Shown piece by piece: positions 12,309-23,762 of a stretch of 64,000 bases of DNA. Location of the stretch: assembly GCF_008831285.2 (NCBI RefSeq), contig NC_045139.1, positions 10,194,704 to 10,258,703 of the forward strand. Direction: 5' to 3'. The DNA is from Nymphaea colorata (Eukaryota > Streptophyta > Magnoliopsida > Nymphaeales > Nymphaeaceae). The translations under genes and the position numbers were made by a program. Numbering within the stretch: the stretch's first letter is position 1; every line of letters begins with the position of its first letter. The notes under the pieces were generated by a model that saw nothing but the letters and a program-made list of their open reading frames with translations, had not been told where the DNA came from and searched no databases.

Positions 12309-15300
12309 ATGGCTTCATCCAGAGTCATGCATGCCGTCCAATACGATCATTATGGCGGTGGAGCATCAGCCTTAAAGGTCTATCTCTCTGTCTCTCTTAA
12401 GGAAGTGGTCTGGTTGTGCCTTTTGAAGCTGTGCTTTCTCCGTTGTTTTTTTTACTTTTATTGAATGGGATGACGATTGAATAGTCCAGTATTTAGTAGT
12501 TGACGTCTTGGAGATTCAAATTCTGCCTGTTTTCCTCGGGCTTTAGCCCGACAGGGTACGTTAGCGCCTTCCTAGAGATGGATTTTATGGCTGATTATCG
12601 TGACTACCCAGCTTAGCTTATTAGATGACTACCGGATTCTTGCGCTGGTCATGTTAGAATAAGTTAGAAAATTGCATATGTCTGAAGTGTTGGCGCAATG
12701 GACGAGTAAGGAGTCTTAGGTGGCTCATTTTTTGTTTCAGGCTACTTTGATATTAACTCTCTTCACTGCAAAAGAAAGAGAGGCATGGGGTAGGAAGGAG
12801 AAGGGTGCGAGGATGTAATATGTAAGTTAAAACATAATGAAGAGACCAATATGGTTTTGTATTGTATCAGTCTTTTAAATGGGCTTTCCATTGTTTGTTT
12901 AGTGAGAAACAAGCTATGTAGCAGTCGATGCAGATCTGTTCTTTGGTGCATTATGTCCTTGGTTGCCTGAATTTGGGTATTTATGATTTTGATATGAATT
13001 GCTTTACTAAGTATTTTGTTTGTTTGTTGTTTTCTTTTCCTCTTTACATGCCTCACTTGCGTCTTGCAAAAACCAGGCATTCAGTATATATCAACAAGTT
13101 TAGTTATGAAAGTTCCTGCATTGCCTTTATAACAAGTTCTGACCAGAATAAGGATTCTTCTTTTTTTTGAAGAGTATTCATGTTCTTAAAGGTATTCACC
13201 TGTGTGGCATTTCTTATGCAATATTTACGTTTCCTTGCAGCATGTTGAAGTTCCAGTACCTACTCCAAATAATGACGAAATTCTATTGAAGTTGGAAGCA
13301 TCAAGCTTGAACCCGCTGGATTGTAAACTTCAGAAAGGGATGTGGAGACCATTTATTCCTCATAAATTTCCAGCCATTCCAGGTATCCTAACGATCATTA
13401 GTATTTAATTTGGTGTTCAACAACTGATGATGAAAAATGGAAGGAGCAGAAGGCCATTTTGTTTTAGCTCAATAACGTATGATCATGTCCATGAGTAGTT
13501 ATACGGGCCATTCGGCATCGGTGATAGTATGTTACTGTTTCCTGTATTTGTCCCAAATATTAGGATAGATTTATAGAGCACTTAAAATACTATTCTATAG
13601 ACCTTCAAAGAATAGACCTTCAATATTTGAGGTGAACATTAACATATTGTTACTGTTGCCAAAAAACCCTATATAGAGACGAACCTAAAAATGCAATCTA
13701 AAAGAAAGCCAAATTACCTACATGCGAAGCTTCTGAGCTATATTTGTAAGCGTCAGGACTTTGTCCACATGGGTTCATGATCATGTGGGTGCAGGTGGAT
13801 GACGAAAAACTAAGTGTATCTACTCAAAATTCTTTAATAGCTTTGGTACAGTCAGATTTCTGAAAAATAGTAGGCACATGCGCTAGAGGCTCTGGGACCA
13901 GAAATGTAAATGGGTCAGATAAATCTGATTACCCGAACCCATTCGAAACAGTTGAAACAATTCTGGTAAAAGAATCCATATCCAGTTACTGATTGGATGC
14001 AGACTTTGTTGCAGTTTCGTAACCAAAACCGAGTTTGACATCCAACTGTGATCCGTTAAAAAATACCCAACCCGGTCAACGTCATTTGTTGTTCTAGTAC
14101 AAATGTGGATCACTTAGAAAGGTCGGATTAGAATATCTGAATCCAGATCTAATTATGTCAAAATCTGATCTAAGTCGAATTCTGCAAATGCTAGATCTGA
14201 AATGAAGCTGAATTTCAACATCCTTTCCTTATAAACGATCCGGACGACAAAATATAATGGGGCATAAAAAAAGCAAAAGTAATCTTATTCATAAGTTCTT
14301 TAATTAAACATGTGTTCTTCTCCTGCCGTGTGTTGACTGAGCAATATTGTTTACCCACCCTATCTTCGTATATCAACTTTTCATATAAACGCTAGCATAA
14401 ACAGAAGATTAAAAATAGGACCTAGCAGTCAAGCATAAAATGCAAAATTTTCAGCAACCAATTAACTAATAAATCTGTGACGTTATCACTCATTTAATAA
14501 CTAAAGGTAACCGAGTCTACTGTTGTGTATACGTAGTTGGTTAATTGTACTTGCCATGGCAGATTGTTGAATTTATAGTTCGTTTTTCTTAACATAAAAA
14601 AATATACAAATGCTTGAACATCATATTAATTTTAATTGAATTAGTAAAAATTTATTCATACTGTCGGTAGGTAGATGTTTACGATTCAGTCTAAAGCATA
14701 AGCATGTCTCTTTTCATTTCATTAACTTTTCTCTGTCAGGTAATTTAATTTGAATATCCTGCACTGATATTGGTTACCAATTTGCTGTTTTCTTGTTGGA
14801 AAAAAAAAACAGTTTCTGATATATCTGGAGAGGTGGTTGACGTTGGTGCTGGCGTTCAGAACTTCAAAGTGGGAGACAAAGTGGTTAGCATGCTCAGTAT
14901 GTTCGTAAGTTTACGCCACTAGACCTTTCTTCTGATTCTCAGCTAAATAAGTTGTTAGATTTTTTATTATCAATTTCAATTAACAACCTACCATCCAAAA
15001 AAGAGGTCTGAAAGTCTCTTTTTAGGGTGGAGTCAGAGAGCAGAATCAAAGTTTCTAAATTTTAATTATGGTTGAAATATTATTTTTTAAAATTTTGAGA
15101 GCAGAATCAAAGTTTTTAATATTTTTTTTTTAAATTTTTATATAAGCCAAGTGAATTTTTTTAAAATTTACATTTTTTAATAAAATAGAGCCAGGCCCAT
15201 GCAGGCCCCGACCTTGACAATTAAAGTAGTTACATTATAAAAAAAAATGCAAGTGAAAGAGATTGATGAACATTCCTATAAATGAAGTTTAAAGCCACTG

Positions 15301-16042
15301 ACGGTTGGCCCTTGTTTTCACCGTTATCTTTATGCAAACACAGCGAGGAGGTGGGCTGGCTGAATACGCAGTGGTAACATGTGACTGTACTGTTAAGAGA
15401 CCACAAGAGGTGTCAGCAGCTGAAGGTGCGGCTCTTACCATGGCCGGCCTCACAGCTTTGCAGGCACTCGCCGAGGCTGGAATCAAGCTCGACAGCAGTG
15501 GCAGTCGCCGGCCTAAAGCCAACGTTCTCATAACTGCTGCCTCCGGCGGCGTCGGCCATTACGCGGTTCAGCTGGCCAAGCTCGGAAACGCGCACGTAAC
15601 TGCAACTTGTGGGGCTCGCAACATCGACCTGATCAAGAGCTTGGGGGCCGACGAAGTGCTTGATTACAGGACACCGGAAGGGGAACTACTGAGGAGCCCC
15701 TCAGGGAAGAAGTACGATGCTGTTATTCACTGCGCAAGAGGGATACCATGGTCAGTGTTTGAGCCCAATCTCAGTGAAAGGGGAAAGGTGATCGACCTCA
15801 CTCCTGATGCAGCGGCTCTGTGGACCTTCGTGGCCAAGAAGCTGACCTTTTCAAAGAAGTCGCTGGTGCCTTTGATCGTGTCGCGGAAGGGGGAGGACCT
15901 TGAAGTCTTGGTTCAGTTGGCGAAGGAAGGGAAACTCAGGACTTTGGTGGACTCGACGTTTCCTCTGGAGAAGGCTGAAGAAGCTTGGGCTAAGGTCATG
16001 GATGCACATGCTACTGGGAAGATCATTGTGGCCTCTGAGTAG
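12309..16042 (+). CDS. ceQORH-like NADPH quinone oxidoreductase / alkenal reductase, tandem copy 1
   Basis: Medium-chain dehydrogenase/reductase related to the Arabidopsis chloroplast-envelope quinone oxidoreductase homologue (At4g13010 type). That protein reduces long-chain reactive alkenals or quinone-like substrates with NADPH and reaches the inner envelope without a cleaved transit peptide (family knowledge). Exons 12309-12377, 13241-13382, 14813-14904, 15344-16042 total 1002 nt, 333 residues; the usual length is about 329. Seen: MHAVQYDHYGGGASALK start, LLKLEASSLNP, SGEVVDVGAGVQNFKVGDKVV, RGGGLAEYA, the NADPH-loop AASGGVGHYAVQLAK in exon 4, and DEVLDYRTPEG. All introns are GT-AG and the frame is intact. 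Exon 2 departs from its paralogues (CKLQKGMWRPFIP against WKIQ.G.IRPFLP). AATAAA lies 150 nt past the stop. Confidence 0.9.
15000..15230. repeat. Fragment of a dispersed repeat in intron 3
   Basis: A T/A-rich piece containing two copies of GAGAGCAGAATCAAAGTTT and ending near GCCAGGCCCATGCAGGCCCC. A related but diverged stretch (GGGCGGAGTCAAAGGGGGGC...) occurs at about 22430-22600. I cannot name the family. Confidence 0.4.
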
Positions 16043-16192
16043 ATCTCAGGCTGCGACCTTCGCTGCTCGACACCCAATCATAGCCAGGTTTGCAAATGGG
16101 TTTATCTACCCCTTCGATTTTACGTTCAAGATGAAGTGTCTTTGAGTCATATTGGCTTGTCCTGTAAAGTATTATGAACACATCATTATCTT

Positions 16193-16198
16193 AATAAA
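16193..16198 (+). terminator. Polyadenylation signal of oxidoreductase copy 1
   Basis: AATAAA 150 nt after the stop codon of copy 1. Confidence 0.6.
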
Positions 16199-17782
16199 GC
16201 TAGCATGTGATTCTGGTGCCATTTGTTTCCTTCCCTAAACTTGTGTTATGTGGTTCTTCTGGCTGGCAATTCCTTTCTCCACTCGGTTCTTCCTCCAGCA
16301 AAAGTGTTCTGTTCCTTTATGTTGCTGGTTCAGAGAAAGGCTGATATTTGTTGCTGGCACTGTTCAGCGTTCTGCTGATTGTTGGAAGGTTTATTTCTTT
16401 CTGATGCTGTTCCATCTTTTTGTGCTAATTGTTGGCCGGTGCATTCCTTCAAACAGTTTTTTATTTCTTTCTGTTCTTTGGTTCGGATTCTTAGCAGCAG
16501 CCGTTCTTCCCCCTTTTAATGCTCAGTGGAAGGCCATCTTTAGTTTCGTTTCTATAAAACTAGATCACACAAATGATTTGCATTGGAAATCACAATTGAA
16601 TCTGTCATATTTGCAAAAACACTTATGTGGACGGGGACATCGTTGCTCCTCCCAAGTGTCACTGAAGACTCCAAAGTAAAAGACGTTCACTGTGCTGTCG
16701 GACCGGGTAACCGACAGGCTGAATGTATGTATGTACAAAATCCCAGCTGGTGGTTTCTGATATCAAAAACACCAGACATCGCCGGGAGGTTTCTATTTCA
16801 AAAACCTCTTTCTTTCAATAACGGGGATTTGTGCCCTCATTATTGCTAGTGCTTGTAAACAGTAAGTAGAGTCTCCAATTTTCTTTTTCTTCTTCCTTTT
16901 GACAACCAGCCATGCCTAAACAGGGAAAGGGACACCTGACTGGCTCTTGTTGGTTGTGTGGGCTGAAAAGTGTCATGGTGATGTTTATCACTTTGGAATC
17001 AAGTACACGCCGGAATCTCGATATGGAGTATATGAATAATCGATCAAATAAATACTGCAATCTGCATGAAACATGATTTATTGATCGAACCAATTTCCAT
17101 TGAGCAATCAACAAAGATGATAAAGCAGCAACAACACCCACCCGTTGATCAAATGGTTGGGTTGATCACCTTGCTGTTTAGATTTTTGACCAGCCGGTGG
17201 TCCATCCAACCTGTGGGTTTTAATCCATGAATAATTTGTTGGCCTACAATATACTTGAATTTCAATAGAAGTTGAAGATGTGAGGCGCATAAAAAAGCCA
17301 TCCGAAAAAACACTTGAATTTCAATAGAAGTTGACGACGTGAGCACATATAAGAACCATCCGAAGTATTCAATAGTTTAGAAAACAGAATCACATATGTG
17401 AATTAATTTGATAATCGTTACACTATGAGGATGCTCATAGCATGTTTTACAACCAAGGTTGTTGAAACATTTATAATAATAACAGAAGCAAGATGACAGT
17501 GCTTCTTTTCTCTTTGGGTGAAAAAGAAAAAAATCCCGGCAGGTTATTGAAAACATGAAAGAAAACACTGTTTTGAGAAAAAAAATAGGTTTTTAGAAAC
17601 CCAGTTTCTTTTTATAAAAGTGAAAGTAAAAATTGTGAAATGAAATATATGCTGCTTTAAATTTTTTGTATAAAAGGCTCTATTTTAGGGAATGCATAAC
17701 TCTTCCTTTTCCTTGTGACATTTCTACCTCGAAGTACCACAAGGCAGCCCTTTGGGTGATGAGGGAAAGAAGAAGACCTTCA
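16199..17782. other. Intergenic region, no gene seen
   Basis: Short T-rich open frames (for example 16248-16679) have no recognisable content. A roughly 57-bp imperfect tandem duplication (TTGAATTTCAATAGAAGTTG...) lies at about 17255-17365. Confidence 0.6.
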
Positions 17783-17790
17783 CTGAAACG

Positions 17791-18108
17791 TAAGGGTGGG
17801 CATCGGGCCGGTAAAGGCTGGCCCGATCCGGCCCGGGCCCAGCCCGATAGCATCTCGGCCCAGGCCCAGCCCGTTTAAAAATAAAAATAATTTTTTAATT
17901 ATAAAATAATTTTTTAAATATAAAATATATTTATTAATAATAAATATATATTATTAAAACAAAAAAAAATAAAAAATATATATTTTTTAAACTTAAATGG
18001 GCCGAACCGGGCCGACCTATCGAGCCCAGAAAATCCTAGCCCAAGCCCAGGCCCAATCGGGCCGGGTCGGGCCGGCCCAGCGGCAGCCCGACCCGATGCC
18101 CACCCTTA
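17791..18108. mobile_element. hAT-type MITE, copy 1
   Basis: 318 bp with terminal inverted repeats TAAGGGTGGGCATCGGG at 17791 and its exact complement ending at 18108. Flanked by a perfect 8-bp target duplication CTGAAACG at 17783-17790 and 18109-18116. The arms are GC-rich, made of GGCC/CCGGGCC words; the centre (about 17880-17995) is almost pure A/T. There is no coding capacity. An 8-bp duplication and TAAGGG-type ends fit the hAT superfamily. Confidence 0.92.
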
Positions 18109-18674
18109 CTGAAACGGTGGGGTTGACCTCTCACTCACCCAAACCCAACCATTGTATCATAATATTGTTGCCTTCCACTCTTTTATTGACCCTTTCTTTT
18201 TCCTCCCATAAAGAAAACAATGGGCATTTGAACAGATCAATACCTCCATGACATCATAGATCATATGATTGGCTGATAAATAGTTTAAGTCTTTATCACC
18301 AATAAAGTCAATCGATTTGTGACCAACACAAATCTACAGCTTGTTCAACAGTGAAAATTAAGGCAGAAGTCGGCCGGGCATATTGAGTTTATGTGAACAA
18401 AACTTATTCACAATATATGGTTCTCATGAATATAATTCACCCTCTAGTTTGGTCGTTTATTTCTTTATCCCTTGATGTAAGAAAGAGACTCCAGCATCTT
18501 AAAACGGTGCTAATAAAATAAAAAAGAAAGAAGAAGAATCAAGGTAAATTACAGCTATTTGATCATCATGGAGCCTACCATCAATATTGAACGTCATTAC
18601 TAATGTCACAATCTTCACCAAAGTCCTCCACCAATCCCCATGAGGTAAAAATAAATACCTTGAACAAGGTTCAT

Positions 18675-18680
18675 TATAAA
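18675..18680 (+). promoter_or_regulatory. Putative TATA box of the small membrane-protein gene
   Basis: TATAAA 53 nt before the ATG at 18733, a good distance for a short leader. Confidence 0.55.
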
Positions 18681-18732
18681 ACATCTCCAACGATCATCTT
18701 TTCTTCTTCCTTAGATTGAGATCAGAACAGAA

Positions 18733-19176
18733 ATGGTGTTCCTCGTCAGCTTCTTGGTGAGCGGCTTCTGCAGCCTGGTGGACCTCGTGTCCTTGTTCGT
18801 CTTCAAGTCGATAGCCATCGTCATGGTCCTGGTGATCCACGTTCTAAGAATTCCCGGCACTCTGATCGACGCCCTCCTCGAACAAGCTAAAGAAGCCGTG
18901 GTTTCTGCAAGTGTTTTCATCGTCGAATCCACGACAGATCTGGGAAAGTGGGCCGTCTCGAGCGCCGTCCAAATCCTGCATGGCTCGATCGAGGGTCCGG
19001 CCGGAATGGTCAGCTCCGGCGTGGCGGGGCTCGTGGAGATCGCCAAGAACGCAACCGAGAGCGCACCAGCCAAGGCCGGCGAGCTCATCCGGGACTTGTC
19101 GCAGCTCCTCGGTTCGATTAATACTCTGTGGAACAATCTTCGGGAAGCGGTTGCCTTTGCACAAGGAATGGCTTAA
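18733..19176 (+). CDS. Small single-exon protein, hydrophobic N-terminus, function unknown
   Basis: 147 residues, no intron. Residues 1-40 are strongly hydrophobic (MVFLVSFLVSGFCSLVDLVS, then FVFKSIAIVMVLVIHVLRIP), enough for one or two membrane passes or a hairpin. Residues 45-145 are Ala/Ser/Gly-rich amphipathic helix (EQAKEAVVSASVFIVE, SGVAGLVEIAKNATESA, SQLLGSINTLWNNLREA) without Cys or catalytic motifs. GC content is much higher than the surroundings, as in several intronless plant genes. A TATA box lies 53 nt upstream. Small plant proteins with this layout exist without known function, so I give none; lipid-droplet or membrane-surface association is a possible reading. The antisense frames over the same bases are shadows. 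Confidence 0.75.
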   Translation: MVFLVSFLVSGFCSLVDLVSLFVFKSIAIVMVLVIHVLRIPGTLIDALLEQAKEAVVSASVFIVESTTDLGKWAVSSAVQILHGSIEGPAGMVSSGVAGLVEIAKNATESAPAKAGELIRDLSQLLGSINTLWNNLREAVAFAQGMA

Positions 19177-19524
19177 AGGGGAGTTCCCTTGGCCTAGTAT
19201 TTCCGCCATTTTTTCCGTTCCATTGTTTGACGAACACTGACAGTGACAGATACGAAGATGTAGAAATCCGGAACATAATTACTTACGCCACATATTGAAA
19301 AATATGTCGAATATCTTGTCCTAAGTTAGTTTCAACGTTCATGATGATGAGAGGGGCGCAGTTTGTGTTCGATCGTGTAATGATAATGGCTATCACATGA
19401 AGCAAAAGTTATCTAGGAAACAGTACAATTAGTGCGTTTGACCTCTTATGAAGTGTATGGCCGGTGTTTTATTGCAAACGGTGGGATTTGATCCGGCTGA
19501 GCCCTGATTCATTGATCAGGTTAT

Positions 19525-19732
<208 letters not shown>

Positions 19733-19965
19733 ACATGAGTGCTGTACCTCAATATCTTGGTGGCAAGCATGAAGTGATCGGGTTCATCAAATTCAAACAA
19801 TTCACAAAAGCAGCGAAAGCTCATCTTAGACCTGCCTATTAAGAAGATTCTAACTTTAGCCATTGACCTAAGTGGATCTTTCACCCAACTTGGGTCCGCA
19901 TCCTCTGCCCGTTCCTTTGGGGTGGTGACCACCATTCAAACTGCCTTGTGCAATAAAGTTGTTAC

Positions 19966-20328
19966 TAAGCCAGGGCAGGGCATCAGCCGACCCGATAAGG
20001 AGCTGGGCTCGGGCCGGCCCAACACCCGAAACCTGGGCCCGGGGCCAGACCGACCATTAAAACCCGAGCTCGAGCCTGTGCTCGGCCCGGCCCGGGCTAA
20101 GCCAGATTAAATTAAAAAATATTTTTAACATAAAATAATATATAAATGTAATTAATCATAATAAAATATTATATTTATATATACAATTTAATAAAATAAA
20201 TATAAAAAATTTTATCAGGCCCACCCAAGCTTATCGGGCTGCCCAGATGCCCCTTTTTTTCGAGCCTGGGCCCGAGTTGGGCCAGGTACCAGGTACCCAC
20301 CGGCAACTTGGCCCGATGCCCAGTCTTA
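19966..20328. mobile_element. hAT-type MITE, copy 2
   Basis: 363 bp, starting TAAGCCAGGGCAGGGCATC and ending GATGCCCAGTCTTA, so the ends are imperfect inverted repeats of the same family as 17791-18108. A perfect 8-bp target duplication GTTGTTAC lies at 19958-19965 and 20329-20336. Same design: GC-rich GGCC-word arms, A/T-rich centre (20105-20215), no coding capacity. Confidence 0.88.
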
Positions 20329-20570
20329 GTTGTTACTCGGCCTCGATGTCACAAAAATACTAAGATTCCTGTGTTTAGTCATAGCAATCTAGTTTTGCGG
20401 TTCTTCTGGTTATGGAGTTTTCAAGCCCAAGTCAGGCTGGGTACCGAGTACCCACCGGTGGCCCAACATGGTGCTTAGTCATAGTTGTTACTCGCCCTCG
20501 ATGTCACAAAAATACCGGGATTCTTGAGCTTAGTCATAGCAATTTAGTTTTGCGGTCCTTCTGGTTATGG
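20286..20570. repeat. 155-bp tandem duplication including a MITE end
   Basis: The sequence from the last ~40 bp of the MITE through GTTATGG at 20414 is repeated, diverged, at about 20440-20570 (for example GTTGTTACTCGGCCTCGATG at 20329 and GTTGTTACTCGCCCTCGATG at 20484). The duplication appears to post-date the MITE insertion. Confidence 0.8.
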
Positions 20571-23174
20571 TGTTTGGCTTTTATTGGTTTTCCTTTATTT
20601 GTCTTCCTAATTCATTATGACGTCCCCGCCTTGGATGCTTGGTCACATTGTCCACCTCCCCACTTTGGGTACCCTTCATTAGCCCGTCATCTCTTCAGTT
20701 GGCTTCCCTATCAAGATCTCTGGTTTGCTGGACTTTTTCCTCGTACCACTGCTTTTGCTAGACTTGTCATTGCATGTCATATTAATACCTTAAGTGCATT
20801 GGCTTTCATCTTGCCAACCAATGCATCATCTATTGTTGGGCTGCTGAGTCACACATTCACCTTTTCACTTCTTGCCTTTTATTCTGCCACATCTTTTCTT
20901 TTGCTTGACCTTTCTTGCCACAACTGTTGCCTATCCCTCCCACTGCTTCCCTTCTTTTCTTGTTTACCACTTCGCCCTCCACCTTCTAACTTTGGCATTA
21001 TACTTGACTATCATAGCTTATCAGTTGTCGATGGCAGATATGAGAGGAGTGCAACAACAGAGTGTTGAAAGATACAACCAGCAGACTACGTTAGCTACTT
21101 GGTGAAGGCTGATGTGCATCTTGCACTTTGCCTTGGCCAATAGTTGCGCTCGACTGCAGATTAACTATTCATTTTCCTTTTGTTCTCTATTCTTTCTTCT
21201 TTCTTTTATGGTTTCTTTGCTTACTTTGTTTTCCTTGTTTTTGGCCAACTTTTTGTTTTCTTTGTAACTATCCATCACCCAATTTTTTGTTAATGAATTC
21301 TCATCTTCTCGACTCTCTCACACTTTCTCTCTCATATGCTTTCTCTTTCCCTCTCTATATATAAAACATACATGTGACCCAATATCCATAGACAATGAAA
21401 GAAAGTACATGATGAAACATGTAAAGAAACATATGAGCAAAAAAAAGTACTACATCTAAACCATGTAAAACAAATATGAGCAAATAAAAAAAAAACTCTT
21501 TCTTTCACTAGCTACATATATAAATGACTTGAAAGACATACAATGAAATAAAATATCTAATACAGATATGAATGACCTAAAATCTCCATCGATGAAAAAA
21601 AAACACCTGATAAAACACGTCAAAAAATGTATGAACAAATAAAATATTATCTTTTTCTTGCTTTCTTGTTCTCGATTTTTCCCAGTCTACATATACAATT
21701 GTCTTAAAATGCACATACAACAAAATAACAAACCACATGACAAAACATATAAAAAAATATATGAGCCCATGAAAATACTCTTTCTTTGTTCCTCTCTATC
21801 TCTTGCTCCTTCCTTCTTATCTCCACCCATAAATACAATGTAACATCCACATATGACCTAGAATCCACATGTGGTGAAACCAAATATCAGATAAAACATG
21901 TAAAAAAACATATGCTAATAAAAATACTTTCACTGTACAAATACAACAGACTTAAAGTCCACGAAAAAAAAACACATTCATGATAAAAAAAAATACAAAA
22001 AAAAATAGCTAATAAAAATACTATATTCTTCTTCTCTCTCTCTCTCTTCATACACACACACACAATCAATTATACTCATTGCCACAAGGTGGTCTATCTA
22101 TGACCAAGTGGTCCAATACTTGTTCTTTCTCTCAACACTGTTTAAAATTAACAATATTCATAGCTCAACGTGTTTGGTTTCTAACTGTCATGGCTCAACG
22201 TGTTTGATTTTTATGTTCTTGATCCTTGAGCTTTGCGATTTAAAGATGCACTTGCGCCATATTGGAGTTAACCCATGCCAGGCTCAAACATCTCATTGTA
22301 GGTTTGAAGTAATGTCTTCATAACTTCCATTTAACATGCATGTTCAAAGAAGATGCTATTGTCCCCAAAACAGATGAGCTTGCGGATCAGAAATGAAGCG
22401 CAAAACGCAGTAAGAGCTACTTGAATGGCAGGGCGGAGTCAAAGGGGGGCTGTAAGGGCCAAATTAAAAAAAAAACACGTAATGTTGGAAATTTTTATTT
22501 AGCTTATATAAAAATTTTGAAAAATTATATTTTGGTCATTATTAAAATTTGAAAAATATAGTTTGGTCACTTTAATGAAAAGTTCCTAACCCCTACTGAG
22601 CTGTATTAATGTATTAGTTATGCTTATCCAGAGAGAGAGAAGCGGTCATTCTAATAAAATAACTGACCTTTCACTGGATGACTGAATCTCCCTTACAGAC
22701 TTACAGTTACCAACTAAAAATGAAATAGCTGACCACAGGATAAACGCACATGATAAACTAGTTCAGTTTCATTTTATATCATTCAAAAACAATAAATTGA
22801 TCATTCAATTTGAAATGCAATCACTTCAGTCAGTAGAATATTCTTCAAGAGATAATACAACCGTTTTTTTGTTTTATGTAAAACTAGATGGCAAACCAAA
22901 TACCATGATATATAAACCCATTTTGGATGAGGGGTTTATCCCTACCACCAGAGCAAGGCATGAAGGCTCTCATACCCCCTGCTTCTTTTGGGATCTAAAT
23001 TGTGTTGTGTCTGTAATAGCATCAGTGCATCATTCAACTTAAATGACACGTCATATTAATGCCTATGAACGAAAGAAGCGAAACAATTGTGTATGGGAAT
23101 CAAAAGTTCATAACAAATGAACAAATGATCAGTGCTAAATTACAGGCATGTCATTTGAAAATTGTCAACAAGAA
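20571..23174. other. Intergenic region, no gene seen
   Basis: The C/T-rich stretch 20571-21360 gives a long but low-complexity open frame that I do not accept as a gene. 21360-22070 is A-rich with loosely repeated CATATGA/AAAACAT words. 22430-22600 carries a dispersed-repeat fragment similar to 15000-15230. Confidence 0.6.
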
Positions 23175-23298
23175 AATCCATTCAAGTCAAGGCTCATGCA
23201 AATTAAATAATATAATAAAAATGATCAATTATTTTTTTTGTCTAAAAGTAATTTGAATTTGTCGATGCGAGCTAATGCGCGCCGATAAAAACAGTGCG
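23175..23298. repeat. Left copy of a flanking direct repeat around the viral block
   Basis: A 124-bp stretch from AATCCATTCAAGTCAAGGCT to CCGATAAAAACAGTGCG, similar with gaps to 31478-31603, which lies 5' of oxidoreductase copy 2. The two copies bracket the pararetroviral segments. A shorter repeat (CATGTCATTTGAAAA) also occurs at 23146 and about 23311. Confidence 0.7.
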
Positions 23299-23653
23299 TT
23301 AAATTATAGACATGTCATTTGAAAAATTGTTAATAAGATCCTGTGATCGTGAGACTAGGCACATACGTCGGCAACACGGTGTGTGTGTGCTTAGTAGTAT
23401 TTTGTTTTTATATGTATCTTTCTCTCCTCATATAGGTCTTCTTAACAGCAAATCTGCTAGGCCATTTTTGTCGGTTGTTAATAACTCAGACAAGAGAAAA
23501 AGGAGATTCCCCACATGACAAAAAGGAGCTTCCAGATAAGAGAAAAAGGAGATTCCAGATAGATAAAAAGGAGATTCCAGACAAGATAAAAAGGAGAGAT
23601 AAAAAGAATATTCTCAAATCAACTAAGAAAAAAAAAAAGATTCCACAAAGATC

Positions 23654-23660
23654 TATATAA
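23654..23660 (+). promoter_or_regulatory. TATA box of the viral promoter
   Basis: TATATAA, 96 nt before the primer site. The same box occurs inverted at 30569-30575. Confidence 0.65.
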
Positions 23661-23749
23661 AGGATGGAAAGCCACAAGCAGAGGACATGAGCTCCTTCTC
23701 GCCTCCTCCTATTCCGTTGTCTTGCTGCTCGCCTCCGCCTACCCCAAAG

Positions 23750-23762
23750 TGGTATCAGAGCC
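23750..23762 (+). other. tRNA-iMet primer binding site of the pararetrovirus
   Basis: TGGTATCAGAGCC, complementary to initiator tRNA-Met. There is no LTR end (..CA) directly before it, which favours a pararetrovirus over an LTR retrotransposon. Confidence 0.85.

Noticed and set aside
15305-16042. Stand-alone 245-codon oxidoreductase frame
   Set aside because: This is exon 4 of the first ceQORH-like gene extended upstream into intron from a TTG; the real exon starts at 15344 after CAG.
16248-16849. 143- and 88-codon plus-strand frames downstream of oxidoreductase copy 1
   Set aside because: T-rich sequence just past the polyadenylation signal, no motif, no splice context.
18844-19240. Antisense and second-frame open readings over the 147-residue gene
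   Set aside because: Shadow frames caused by GC-rich codons; the sense frame alone has a TATA box and a coherent hydrophobic N-terminus.
20412-21068. 218-codon plus-strand open frame
   Set aside because: C/T-rich, low-complexity composition with no family-like motif, and it begins inside a duplicated MITE flank. Treated as chance.
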